Notes under the pieces: generated by a model | Told to the model about the DNA's origin: nothing | Database searches by the model: none | The model's input: only the letters and a program-made list of their open reading frames with translations | Made by a program: the position numbers and the translations under genes | Assembly (NCBI RefSeq): GCF_004337505.1 | Contig: NZ_SJZI01000052.1 | Coordinates: 186,001-250,000, forward strand | Length of the DNA stretch: 64,000 nucleotides | Direction: 5' to 3' | Source: Flaviaestuariibacter flavus | GTDB lineage: Bacteria; Bacteroidota; Bacteroidia; Chitinophagales; Chitinophagaceae | Shown: one piece after another, positions 8,760 through 16,577 of the stretch | How positions within the stretch are numbered: position 1 is the first letter of the stretch | How the letters are laid out: each line of letters begins with the position of its first letter

Positions 8760-9527
8760 ATGCTCAAAATATCCCGGTACGTATTGTACGACATCATCCG
8801 CAACAAGGTGGTGCTCGCTTATACCTTGTTTCTCCTGGTGGTTTCGCTGAGTCTTTTCCAGATGGAGGAAGATACCTCCAAAGCCGTCCTGAGCCTCCTC
8901 AACATCATCCTCATCGTGGTGCCCCTGGTAAGCATGGTCTTCGCCACCATCCACTGGTACAACTCCTACGAATTTCTTGAGCTGATGCTGACACAGCCGG
9001 TGAGCCGCACCAGGGTATTGCTGTCGGAATGGGCAGGAGTCGGCGGCTCGCTGCTCACCGCCTTTATGATCGGCGTAGGCATCCCGGTATTATTGTACAA
9101 CGGCAATGCAACGGGGCTGGCACTCCTGCTGGTGGGTGGTTTGCTCACGCTGGCTTTTACCTCGCTGGCATTTCTTGCCTCGGTGCGGAGCCGTGATAAA
9201 GCACGCGGTATTGGTGCCGCGCTGCTCCTGTGGTTTTATTTTTCGCTGATCTATGACGGCCTGGTCTTGCTGGTACTCTTTGCTTTCAGCGATTACCCGC
9301 TGGAAGGGCCCACCATGATCCTGTCCTGCCTCAATCCGGTCGACCTGGGCCGCATCTTCATCATGCTGCACCTCGACGTGAGCGCGTTGATGGGCTATAC
9401 GGGCGCGCTGTACAAAGACTTTCTCGGCACTGCCACCGGTACCGGTCTTACTCTGGGCATCCTGCTGCTGTGGGTGCTGTTGCCCCTGCTCTGGGCGCTG
9501 CGGATCTTCAAACGGAAAGACCTCTGA
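8760..9527 (+). CDS. nosY: NosY, ABC transporter permease for NosZ maturation
   Basis: 255 residues with about six hydrophobic segments arranged like ABC-2 type permeases (YDIIRNKVVLAYTLFL at the N-terminus, a helix pair around LLSLLNIILIVVPLVSMVFATIHWY, and a late LTLGILLLWVLLPLLWALRIF). The FELMLTQPVSRTRVLLSEW-like region after the second helix is characteristic of NosY. It pairs with the ATPase encoded two bases upstream. Function follows from family knowledge and operon order. Confidence 0.95.
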   Translation: MLKISRYVLYDIIRNKVVLAYTLFLLVVSLSLFQMEEDTSKAVLSLLNIILIVVPLVSMVFATIHWYNSYEFLELMLTQPVSRTRVLLSEWAGVGGSLLTAFMIGVGIPVLLYNGNATGLALLLVGGLLTLAFTSLAFLASVRSRDKARGIGAALLLWFYFSLIYDGLVLLVLFAFSDYPLEGPTMILSCLNPVDLGRIFIMLHLDVSALMGYTGALYKDFLGTATGTGLTLGILLLWVLLPLLWALRIFKRKDL

Positions 9528-9530
9528 GAA

Positions 9531-9565
9531 TAGCGAATAACGAATATCGAATATCGAATTACGAA
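9531..9565. repeat. Short CGAATA tandem repeat between nosY and cytochrome gene
   Basis: Four degenerate copies of CGAATA/CGAAT(T) at 8- to 9-bp intervals fill the 40-bp spacer: AGCGAATAACGAATATCGA, then ATATCGAATTACGAAG. It interrupts an otherwise tightly packed operon. It is AT-rich and not hairpin-forming beyond TCGA units. Confidence 0.6.
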
Positions 9566-9567
9566 GA

Positions 9568-9939
9568 ATGACGCGTGTTTTTGTAGTCTTGTTCTTGCTG
9601 ACGGCCTATGCCGGTTACAGTGCGCTGGTGTATACCCGCGGCACAGAGGCGCCCGCCGCAGCAAAGCTGTGGACCGACGAGGCGGCCGCGGGCAAGGCGC
9701 TGTTTCAAAAGCACAACTGCACGGCCTGCCACCAGCTTTATGGTTTGGGTGGCTACCTCGGTCCCGACCTGACACAGGCCTGGAGCGACCCGCGGCGCGG
9801 GCCGGCCTTTATGCGGGCCTTGCTGCAGTCGGGTGGCAGCCGGATGCCCGATTTTCATTTTACTCCCGGCGAGGTAGAAAGCCTGCTGGCCTACCTGCGT
9901 GCCGTTGATGCTTCAAGCCATGAAACTCCCTCCCACTGA
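9568..9939 (+). CDS. NorC-like membrane-anchored cytochrome c
   Basis: 123 residues: one N-terminal membrane anchor (VFVVLFLLTAYAGYSALVY), then a mono-heme cytochrome c domain with C51-TA-C54-H55 followed by QLYGLGGYLGPDLT, the sequence pattern of NorC subunits, and a candidate distal Met93 in SRMPDF. It should carry electrons in the periplasm, either to the NorB-like partner or to NosZ. The downstream NorB-like gene begins within its last codons, as in norCB pairs. I call it NorC-like rather than norC because the partner lacks some canonical ligands. Confidence 0.88.
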   Translation: MTRVFVVLFLLTAYAGYSALVYTRGTEAPAAAKLWTDEAAAGKALFQKHNCTACHQLYGLGGYLGPDLTQAWSDPRRGPAFMRALLQSGGSRMPDFHFTPGEVESLLAYLRAVDASSHETPSH

Positions 9940-11350
9940 TTCCCTGCACCGGTCCGGCGACCGGGTGGCACTGGCCTTTCTCGGCCTCGCACTGTCTTAC
10001 CTGCTGCTCGGATTGTTATTCGGCACCCTTGGAAGTATGCAGTACGTGCTGCCGCAGTTTTTGCGCGAGGCGCTTTCCTTTCAGAAAACGCGGCCCCTGC
10101 ATGTTTACCTGGTAACGTCATGGATCTATACAGCAGCGCAGGGAGGCCTGTATTTCTACGTGCCGCGCGTAGCGGGACGGCCCTTGCGCTGGCCCGACGG
10201 AGGCTGGATCCACTTCGTATCACAACTGACCACTTCGCTGCTGATTGTCGGCTGCTTTTTTGCGGGCCGCTTCGGCGGACGGGAATACCTCGAGTTTCCG
10301 CCGGCGCTCGGCGGACTGATTGCACTCAGTTGGGTGCCGCTGGCCATAAATTTTTTCGCTACGCTGCGTCCGCGCTACCGCAATGCACCCGTATATTATT
10401 TCAGCTGGACAGCCGGCATCCTCTTTTTCTTTATTACCCTTTCCGAAAGTTACCTGTGGCTTTTTGATCATTTTTTCGGCAACCCGGTGCGCGATGTTAC
10501 CGTGCAATGGAAAGCGCTCGGATCGATGGTGGGGAGCTGGAACATGCTGATCTATGGCTGCAGTATGTATGTGATGACGCAACTGAAGGGCGATGATGCG
10601 GTGGCGCGCTCAAGGACGGCTTTCTTCTTCTTTTTTCTGGGGTTTACCAACCTGCTGTTCAACTGGGGCCATCATACCTACATCGTGCCGGCGGCCTCGT
10701 GGGTACGCAACGTATCCTACATCATCAGTATGACCGAGCTGCTGTTGTTTGCGCAGCTCCTCTTCCAGTTCCGCCGTACGCTGAGCCATGCACGGAAGAA
10801 GTTTCACCAGCTTACATATCGCCTGCTATGCCTGGCTGACATATGGGTACTACTCAACCTCGGCCTGGCCATCGCCTTGTCGGTGCCGGCAATCAACCGC
10901 TACACGCATGGAACCCATATCACCGTCGCGCATGCCATGGGCGCCACCATCGGGATAAACACGATGCTGGAGCTAGCTTCCATTTCGTATATCCTGAAGC
11001 GGGTGCGCCCCGCCGCGCTGGCGCGGCATGCGCGCACAATCCGGCGCGGTGTGCTGCTTACGAACGGCGCCCTGCTGCTCTTCTGGATTGCGTTGCTCGG
11101 CACCGGCCTTGTAAAGATCGCGGGCGCCTCGGCGGGCCAGTCTTTTGCCACCATCATGCAGCGCTCCGCGCCCCTGTTCCGCCTCTTCGCCGGCAGCGGT
11201 GTTTTCATTGTCGCCGGGCTTGTCCTGGTCATTGTGCCGCTTCTGCGGGTGCTTGGCTCCAAACCGCAGCCGGCAGACACTACCGCAACAAAACCGCGCA
11301 TCGTTGAAGCCGCTTCGGAGAATGCCTTTTTCCATAGAGGTGCCGGCTGA
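9920..11350 (+). CDS. NorB-like heme-copper oxidase homologue with altered ligands
   Basis: 476 residues, about 12 membrane segments. The start at 9920 (MKLPPTDSLH) overlaps the cytochrome gene by 20 bases. By eye it aligns to the NO-reductase/heme-copper oxidase subunit I fold: H61 in TRPLHVYLVTSW matches a low-spin heme b ligand, H251-H252 in NWGHHTYIVPA match two active-site metal ligands, and H338 in THGTHITVAHAM matches the high-spin heme ligand. However the segment usually VVHLWVEGVWE reads GSWNMLIYGCSM, so the third metal-ligand His and the Glu appear absent, and the second His of the HGH motif is Met340. It may be a divergent NO reductase or an electron-transfer protein for NosZ. The alignment is manual, hence caution. 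Confidence 0.75.
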   Translation: MKLPPTDSLHRSGDRVALAFLGLALSYLLLGLLFGTLGSMQYVLPQFLREALSFQKTRPLHVYLVTSWIYTAAQGGLYFYVPRVAGRPLRWPDGGWIHFVSQLTTSLLIVGCFFAGRFGGREYLEFPPALGGLIALSWVPLAINFFATLRPRYRNAPVYYFSWTAGILFFFITLSESYLWLFDHFFGNPVRDVTVQWKALGSMVGSWNMLIYGCSMYVMTQLKGDDAVARSRTAFFFFFLGFTNLLFNWGHHTYIVPAASWVRNVSYIISMTELLLFAQLLFQFRRTLSHARKKFHQLTYRLLCLADIWVLLNLGLAIALSVPAINRYTHGTHITVAHAMGATIGINTMLELASISYILKRVRPAALARHARTIRRGVLLTNGALLLFWIALLGTGLVKIAGASAGQSFATIMQRSAPLFRLFAGSGVFIVAGLVLVIVPLLRVLGSKPQPADTTATKPRIVEAASENAFFHRGAG

Positions 11351-11513
11351 TGAGAGTCACCCGGATGGTTGAGTTGGATTATCTGCCAGCATTCAGGTTA
11401 TCGGGAATTTTGATTTTCTAACGAAGCCACCATCGCAGCCCCGGCGGATAGCGTAAATGGGTTAACGAAAACGGTTACTGGTGTCTTGCGTTCTGTAACA
11501 ACAAACTGCTTCT

Positions 11514-12404
11514 ATGAAACGAATTCTGACGACAGTCCTGGCCGGCATCCTGCTGGCGGCCACACCCGCGGCGGCCTGTGACATCTGCGGCTGCGGAGTG
11601 AGCTATTACAACCCTTATCTGTTCCCGCATCTGTCGAAAAGCTACATCGGACTGAGCTCCATCCACCGCACCTATACAACCCTGTCGCACGAAGGCGATG
11701 CAAGCCGCGAGCGGTATCATACTTTATTGCTTACCGCCCAATACTCGCTTAGCCGGAAGATCCAGCTGGTTGGGATGCTTCCCTGGCAATTCAATACCCT
11801 GCAAAGCAGCACCGGCGAGCGTCACCTGTCTGGTGCCGGCGATGTTACGCTGCTGGGGCAATACCGTCCTTGGGAACACAATTCGGATAAGGGCATCCGC
11901 CAGGCGGTGCTTGTTGGCGCGGGGGTGAAGCTGGCCACGGGACGCTATGTACCGGCGGCGACCAATAAAGCTGACGACCAGAATTTTCAACTCGGCTCCG
12001 GCAGTAACGACCTCCTGCTGAACGGCTCCTACCGCGTCAGCCTGCGCAAGCTCACCTTCAGTGTCAGCGCGTCGTATAAATACAACAACGCAAACAGCGA
12101 TGATTACCGTTTCGGCGATATAGCCAACGTTGGTATCCAGGCTGCCTGGCGCCAGGAGTGGCGCCGCTGGTCGCTGTCACCTTATGTGCAGGTAAGCGGG
12201 GATTGGATGCTGAAAGATGCCGATCAGCATGTGCTGCAGACCGTTTCGGGCGGTTCGGTGTGCTATGCGGGCGGCGGGTTCGATGTAAACAACCGCAGGC
12301 TTGCCTTTGGCGCCAGTTACCAGTTTGCAGCCGCGCAGGATCTGGCCGGCGGGCAGATCCGGGTACAACCTCGCCTCTCGCTACGCACATCCGTTACATT
12401 CTAA
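11514..12404 (+). CDS. Outer-membrane beta-barrel protein with N-terminal CDICGCG motif
   Basis: 296 residues. A signal peptide (LAGILLAATPAAA) is followed directly by C22-DI-C25-G-C27-G, then alternating beta-strand sequence typical of a small outer-membrane barrel (RYHTLLLTAQYSLSRKIQLVGMLPW, LRKLTFSVSASYKYN, final RVQPRLSLRTSVTF with terminal Phe). The cysteine cluster at the mature N-terminus could bind a metal such as copper. It sits between the NorB-like gene and two small lipoproteins on the same strand within the nos locus, so a role in copper or substrate access is plausible but unproven. Confidence 0.75.
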   Translation: MKRILTTVLAGILLAATPAAACDICGCGVSYYNPYLFPHLSKSYIGLSSIHRTYTTLSHEGDASRERYHTLLLTAQYSLSRKIQLVGMLPWQFNTLQSSTGERHLSGAGDVTLLGQYRPWEHNSDKGIRQAVLVGAGVKLATGRYVPAATNKADDQNFQLGSGSNDLLLNGSYRVSLRKLTFSVSASYKYNNANSDDYRFGDIANVGIQAAWRQEWRRWSLSPYVQVSGDWMLKDADQHVLQTVSGGSVCYAGGGFDVNNRRLAFGASYQFAAAQDLAGGQIRVQPRLSLRTSVTF

Positions 12405-12425
12405 AATCACAAGCGGCAAAATATT

Positions 12426-12827
12426 ATGAAACACATTTTGTTTTTTTCCTTTGCACTCATCCTGTTCGCCGCCTGCAGCAAGCATGCCGGCGATACCGAT
12501 CCGGGTTCCGTTGAGGCTGATAAGGCGCAGCTAAGGGTTGCCCGGCCCACAGCAAATTCGATCTATCGCATCGGCGACACCGTACGGATCAAGGCCGAGG
12601 CCATCGCGCCGGCTACCATCCATGGCTATGAGCTTTCCATTCAGCGGCCCGGTGACACTTCCCGGATTTATTACGCGCATATTCATGATCACAACGACAC
12701 ACTGCAGATTGACAGGTACTGGGTCAACGACCGCGCCGAGGCCCAGGGCCTGGAGCTTCGGATCAGCCTGACGCTTGATCATGAGGGCAACCAATATGTG
12801 CGTACCATACCCTTCATCGTGCAATAA
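12426..12827 (+). CDS. Small lipoprotein with His-rich segment, unknown
   Basis: 133 residues. The signal ends in LFAAC (Cys17) and is followed by a variable linker and a beta-sandwich-like domain containing IYYAHIHDHNDTLQIDRYWVND. The HIHDHND cluster is a potential metal site and resembles DUF4625-type periplasmic lipoproteins, though I am not certain of that family. It is 22 bases from the barrel gene and probably in the same transcript. A copper-binding accessory role for NosZ is only an inference from position. Confidence 0.7.
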   Translation: MKHILFFSFALILFAACSKHAGDTDPGSVEADKAQLRVARPTANSIYRIGDTVRIKAEAIAPATIHGYELSIQRPGDTSRIYYAHIHDHNDTLQIDRYWVNDRAEAQGLELRISLTLDHEGNQYVRTIPFIVQ

Positions 12828-12918
12828 CTGATGTTGCTAATCCGGCTTTAATCTGGCCGGCACTGGCATGAGTCTTTACGCGGGATAGTCCCGAATTATT
12901 CACATTAAACCCTTCTTT

Positions 12919-13425
12919 ATGAGAAAGACAATCTGGTCGGCGACGGTTGCATTATGTAGCCTTTTTGCCGTTTCGTGCGGCTCTGGGTCCGACAACAATA
13001 GCGGATCCGGAAGCGCGACCACCACGACCACCGGCACCGATGCGGGCAGCTCCACCGGCACAACCGAAGCTACCGCCGGTACGAATCCCAAGGGCGTCGG
13101 CCCTATCAGCGAGGTGAAGCTCAATAACCCGCTTGACCAAAAGCTGGCAGCTTCCGGCAAGAGTGTGTACGAAGTGAAATGCGCCTCTTGCCACAAACTC
13201 TCGGGCGAAAAGCTGGTAGGTCCGGGCTGGAAGGGCGTAACCACACGTCGCACCCCGGAGTGGATCATGAACTTCGTGATGAACACCGAAGAGATGCTGA
13301 ACAAAGACGCCGAAGCGCAGAAGATGCTGGAGGTGTGCATGGTGCGCATGCCTAACCAAAGCCTCACCGAAACCGATGCCCGGTCGGTGCTCGAATTCAT
13401 GTTCAGCAACGACGGAAAGAAATAG
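12919..13425 (+). CDS. Cytochrome c lipoprotein, candidate NosZ electron donor
   Basis: 168 residues. The lipobox is LFAVSC (Cys20), followed by a Ser/Thr/Gly-rich flexible linker of about 40 residues and a mono-heme cytochrome c domain with C88-AS-C91-H92 KLSGEKLVGPGWKGV, RRTPEWIMNFV and the axial M144 in VRMPNQSL. Such tethered cytochromes hand electrons to periplasmic reductases; here the closest customer is NosZ or the NorB-like protein. It is the last gene of the nos locus, followed by a strong terminator. Confidence 0.9.
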   Translation: MRKTIWSATVALCSLFAVSCGSGSDNNSGSGSATTTTTGTDAGSSTGTTEATAGTNPKGVGPISEVKLNNPLDQKLAASGKSVYEVKCASCHKLSGEKLVGPGWKGVTTRRTPEWIMNFVMNTEEMLNKDAEAQKMLEVCMVRMPNQSLTETDARSVLEFMFSNDGKK

Positions 13426-13451
13426 CATCCGTTCGGAATTCTTTATCATTA

Positions 13452-13477
13452 AACCGCCGCGACCCGGCGGTTTTTTT
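13452..13477 (+). terminator. Terminator closing the nos locus
   Basis: AACCGCCG and CGGCGGTT pair perfectly around a CGACC loop, followed by TTTTTTTATT. Because the opposing gene ends at 13476, the structure can serve both directions. Confidence 0.9.
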
Positions 13478-14693
13478 ATTGTATACGTCTGCGCCAGGCC
13501 GATACCGCCATGAGCACGGCACCTGAAAACAGCAACAGCGCCGCGCCAAGCAGGCCCCAGTTGAACAGGTAGCTGTTGGTTTGCAGCAACACACCCAGCC
13601 CCTGGCACATCAGCAGTATCTCGTTGGCAAAGACCCCGCCACCGAACACATAAACAGGTAAAGCCCGCATCCGCCGCGCGCGCGTGAAGTATCCTTCTTC
13701 CACAAGTGTCGCCAGCAGGTAAAAGCTCACAAAGCCGAGGAACACAAGGTGCAGGAAACCGATGATTACCGGGCGGTCGCCATATACGGCGTTGCCCAGG
13801 GCCGGGATCAGTGTACCGGCCTGTAAAAGCAGCTTCAATGCAAAGGAAAGCAGGGAAAGCCGCAGCAGGCGCCGCCCGAGCTTTGTGCGGAATCGCTGAG
13901 CCGGTCCGCCGGGAAGCCAGAGCCGGATAAAATAAAAAAGTGCAGCGAAAAGCAACAGTACGCCGATTGCGCCGATAACATAAAAGAGCGTCTTGTTGTG
14001 CCAGAGTAACGACAGGAAAAGGGTTGGCAGCACCGAGGCACACAGGCAGAACGCAAAGCGACGCGCTGCTAACGGCGGCGTGCCCGCATTAAAATAAAGG
14101 ACACGGAAAAGATGCGCGAAAATGCCCAATGTGAAAAAGCCATTGTATTGAAAATGCAGGAACCAATAGATCGCTGTCCGGTACAGGTTGGCATCCTTTG
14201 ATTTACCGGCAGCAATGTAGCCGAGCATCATCGGACCGGCTGCTGAAAAAAGCAAGGCCAGAATCGCGCAGAGGCTGAAGAGGTGGATGCTTTTGTCTAC
14301 GTTGTTTCTTAGCAATGGCAGAAAGCGGGCTGCAAACACAAAGGTGACGATGATGAACAGTGTTGAAAAGAGCAGCGCAACCGGACCATAGCCCTGGAAA
14401 GGAAAACTCGCGAGCATGCCATAAGCGCATACGTTAACGGCGATGAGCATCCAGGAGAACCTGCGTTGCAGTTCCGCCCCCGGCAAAAGCCCGTATACTA
14501 ACAGGACGAGTAGCGTAAAGCTTACCCAGCCCGTAAAGGCAAAATGCGAATGCCCGGTAAGCAGGTTGTGGTAGTCGATAAAAGGAAGTTCAAATAGAAT
14601 CTTGAGGCGAAGCGAGAGTCCGAGTAGCGCAACGATAGCCAGGTTGAGGAGGGCGAGGCGGAAATAAAAATGCTTGTTGTGCATGGTTTCCAT
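13476..14693 (-). CDS. His-rich multi-spanning membrane protein (heme-copper oxidase-like)
   Basis: 405 residues from the ATG at 14693 (METMHNKHFYF); a start at 14735 would add 14 weakly supported residues. About 12 membrane helices. Conserved-looking histidines lie inside helices: DYHNLLTGHSHFAFTGWVS in helix 2, YWFLHFQYNGFFTLGIFAHLFRVLY in the middle, LLWHNKTLF and VIIGFLHLVFLGFVSFYLL later. The GHSHFAF pattern recalls heme b ligands in subunit I of heme-copper oxidases and NorB, but the active-site HH pair is not visible. It lies beside NO-stress genes, so a heme-binding role in NO response or respiration is plausible. No firm function. Confidence 0.7.
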   Translation of the reverse strand: METMHNKHFYFRLALLNLAIVALLGLSLRLKILFELPFIDYHNLLTGHSHFAFTGWVSFTLLVLLVYGLLPGAELQRRFSWMLIAVNVCAYGMLASFPFQGYGPVALLFSTLFIIVTFVFAARFLPLLRNNVDKSIHLFSLCAILALLFSAAGPMMLGYIAAGKSKDANLYRTAIYWFLHFQYNGFFTLGIFAHLFRVLYFNAGTPPLAARRFAFCLCASVLPTLFLSLLWHNKTLFYVIGAIGVLLLFAALFYFIRLWLPGGPAQRFRTKLGRRLLRLSLLSFALKLLLQAGTLIPALGNAVYGDRPVIIGFLHLVFLGFVSFYLLATLVEEGYFTRARRMRALPVYVFGGGVFANEILLMCQGLGVLLQTNSYLFNWGLLGAALLLFSGAVLMAVSAWRRRIQ

Positions 14694-14951
14694 GATAGGT
14701 CGTGTTCGGCCGCGGCTGGTAAATTGAAACATCAAGCCACGTTCTGAATCGATAATAGGTTATGAAGCAATTCCTGTTTACTCGTCCGTTTGTTTTTGTA
14801 GTAGTTCGAAAGTATACCGACAACAACATGATCAGCCTTTTGCGAAAGCTTTGAAGCGCCAGGCGAAGCTGAGCAAAGTCAGCGTGCCGCGGGCCGCCAC
14901 TCAGCGTGTCGCATCGGCCACCGGCGGAACTTCGCCGCAAACCGCAACCTC

Positions 14952-15248
14952 ATGAGCATCCCGGAAGTGATCAACCAGCTCAAAACGATTTACGATCCCG
15001 AGATCCCGGTAAATATCTATGACCTGGGTCTTATTTATAATATCCGGGTCATCGGCTCGGAAGCCTATATCGTGATGACGCTCACGACCGCCGCCTGCCC
15101 GGCCGCGGCTTTCATGCCGGAAGCGGTGCGGGCTGCGGTGACACAGGTACCCGGCATTGAAGCAGTGCACGTGGACGTAACCTTCGAGCCCCGCTGGACC
15201 AATGCGCGGATGAGCGCCGAAGCCCGTGCGCAGCTAGGCTTTTCCTGA
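14952..15248 (+). CDS. MIP18/PaaD-like (DUF59) Fe-S cluster assembly factor
   Basis: 98 residues matching the DUF59 fold: IYDPEIPVNIYDLGLIYNIRV, VMTLTTAACPAA with the conserved Cys that is functionally important in the SufT/PaaD family, and VTFEPRWTNARMSAEARAQLG. These proteins help mature [4Fe-4S] proteins in the cytoplasm. The gene overlaps the 3' end of the convergent NnrS-like gene by 15 bases. Its place in a NO-stress group fits a role in rebuilding Fe-S clusters damaged by NO, together with Ric. Confidence 0.92.
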   Translation: MSIPEVINQLKTIYDPEIPVNIYDLGLIYNIRVIGSEAYIVMTLTTAACPAAAFMPEAVRAAVTQVPGIEAVHVDVTFEPRWTNARMSAEARAQLGFS

Positions 15249-16283
15249 GCGCAGGCCGCTGGACACCCGCACGGCCACCGTTACAAAGAACAGCAGTATC
15301 GGCAAACCGTTACCGAGCAGGGCTCCGCGGCGCCACGAAGCGTCACCGGCAATATCGGCCCCGATCCGTACCAGCAGCGATACCTGCAGCCATCCGAACC
15401 AGGCATACAGCAGTGGATGGTAAACCGTCAATCGTTTTTTCAGCACGGCCGGGAGAATAACCGGCGCATGTGCGAAGATCATCGAAAACACAAAGCCCAG
15501 GAAGAAACTATGCAGTACGGCATCGTAGCCAAGCGGGATCCGGTGCTGCAATAGTATAAGCACGGATGCCACCGGCAGCCAGCAGTAGCCGGCCAGCAAC
15601 AGGCGCCCCGAGTACCGGTGCGCGCCGGGAAGCCGTACGGAAATACGCGCCATGTCATAGCGCAGCAACCAGCAACCGGTGCCGCCGAGAGCGGCTGCCA
15701 GAAGCCACTTACCAGTGGTCATAGGGAGCAATAATCCGGGCAGAATTAGTGCCAGGCAAGCGAGCAAGGCATTGCGCTGTGCGGGACTACGGGGCAGGAA
15801 CTTACTCAGCTCAAGGCGTTCGGCAACGATCGTCAGCAGGAGGAAGGCGACCCACCAGCCGGTAGCGGCAGGGTAGGAGCCGCTCTGGAGCAGCACGCTA
15901 TTGGCGACCACGAGGCTGAGTGCACCGGTAAGAAAAACGAGATAGTATAGTTCGCGGTGCCGGTACAGCAGCCAGCCACAAAGCACGGCAAAGCCTACGC
16001 TTCCGGCCAACTGCATGCCCAGGGCAGCCTGAGGTGCGCCGGCAAGTAGCGGCAGCAGCGCCAGCGCATTCAGCAGCGGCAGCAGGCGTACCCACCATTG
16101 CCGGAAGGTGACCGCGCGCTCCAGCAAGATCAGCGTAGCGAGGAAACAGTTGACCATCAGGTTGCCATGCTGCCCGGCCGCCTGTGGCAGCGGCAGCTCC
16201 CAGCCGCCACGTATCCAACCCGTCCAGATGGCGGCCAGCAGCGACAGCAGGATCAGCGGCAGAGCCGCGGGAATGGGTTTCAT
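15234..16283 (-). CDS. NnrS-like multi-spanning membrane protein
   Basis: 349 residues with about 10-12 hydrophobic helices. The segment HSFFLGFVFSMIFAHAPVILPAVL resembles the conserved His-containing region of NnrS proteins, heme- and copper-containing membrane proteins linked to nitric-oxide tolerance. It is shorter than typical NnrS (about 400). Its ATG overlaps the stop of the Rrf2 gene in an ATGA arrangement, so the two are translationally coupled. The family call is by pattern and context, not a certain match. Confidence 0.65.
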   Translation of the reverse strand: MKPIPAALPLILLSLLAAIWTGWIRGGWELPLPQAAGQHGNLMVNCFLATLILLERAVTFRQWWVRLLPLLNALALLPLLAGAPQAALGMQLAGSVGFAVLCGWLLYRHRELYYLVFLTGALSLVVANSVLLQSGSYPAATGWWVAFLLLTIVAERLELSKFLPRSPAQRNALLACLALILPGLLLPMTTGKWLLAAALGGTGCWLLRYDMARISVRLPGAHRYSGRLLLAGYCWLPVASVLILLQHRIPLGYDAVLHSFFLGFVFSMIFAHAPVILPAVLKKRLTVYHPLLYAWFGWLQVSLLVRIGADIAGDASWRRGALLGNGLPILLFFVTVAVRVSSGLRSGKA

Positions 16284-16561
16284 CGGGAACGTTTGAGAAA
16301 GGCGATGCCACTTTCAAAATCATCGATCAGGTAGATCGTTTTCGCGTCGGCGGGAATAAAGAAGCCGCCGTTCGGTCCCTTTGCCGAAGCAATCACACCT
16401 TCGCGTGCGAGTTGCTGCAGGATTTTGGCAGTGCTGTGCCCATTTGCTTCGATACCGGCCGCCACCTCGCGGATGCCTGCGCGGGCACCCTGTGGCGAGC
16501 GGGCCGCCAGGTAAACGGCTGCCCGCAGGGCGTATTTACAGGATTGGGAGCGCATAAGCAA
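16280..16561 (-). CDS. Short Rrf2-family transcriptional regulator
   Basis: 93 residues. The winged-helix DNA-binding part is recognisable: CKYALRAAVYLAARSPQGARAGIREVAAGI, STAKILQQLAREGVIASAKGPNGGFFI. Standard Rrf2 proteins (NsrR, IscR) run to about 140-160 residues and carry three Fe-S ligand cysteines after the wing; here the protein ends soon after YLIDDFESGIAFLKRSR and only Cys8 remains, so Fe-S binding in the usual way is unlikely. Short forms of this kind occur next to NO-stress genes in Bacteroidota. It probably regulates the Ric/NnrS-like operon in which it lies. Confidence 0.88.
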   Translation of the reverse strand: MLMRSQSCKYALRAAVYLAARSPQGARAGIREVAAGIEANGHSTAKILQQLAREGVIASAKGPNGGFFIPADAKTIYLIDDFESGIAFLKRSR

Positions 16562-16577
16562 AAATGGCCCGAAACTG

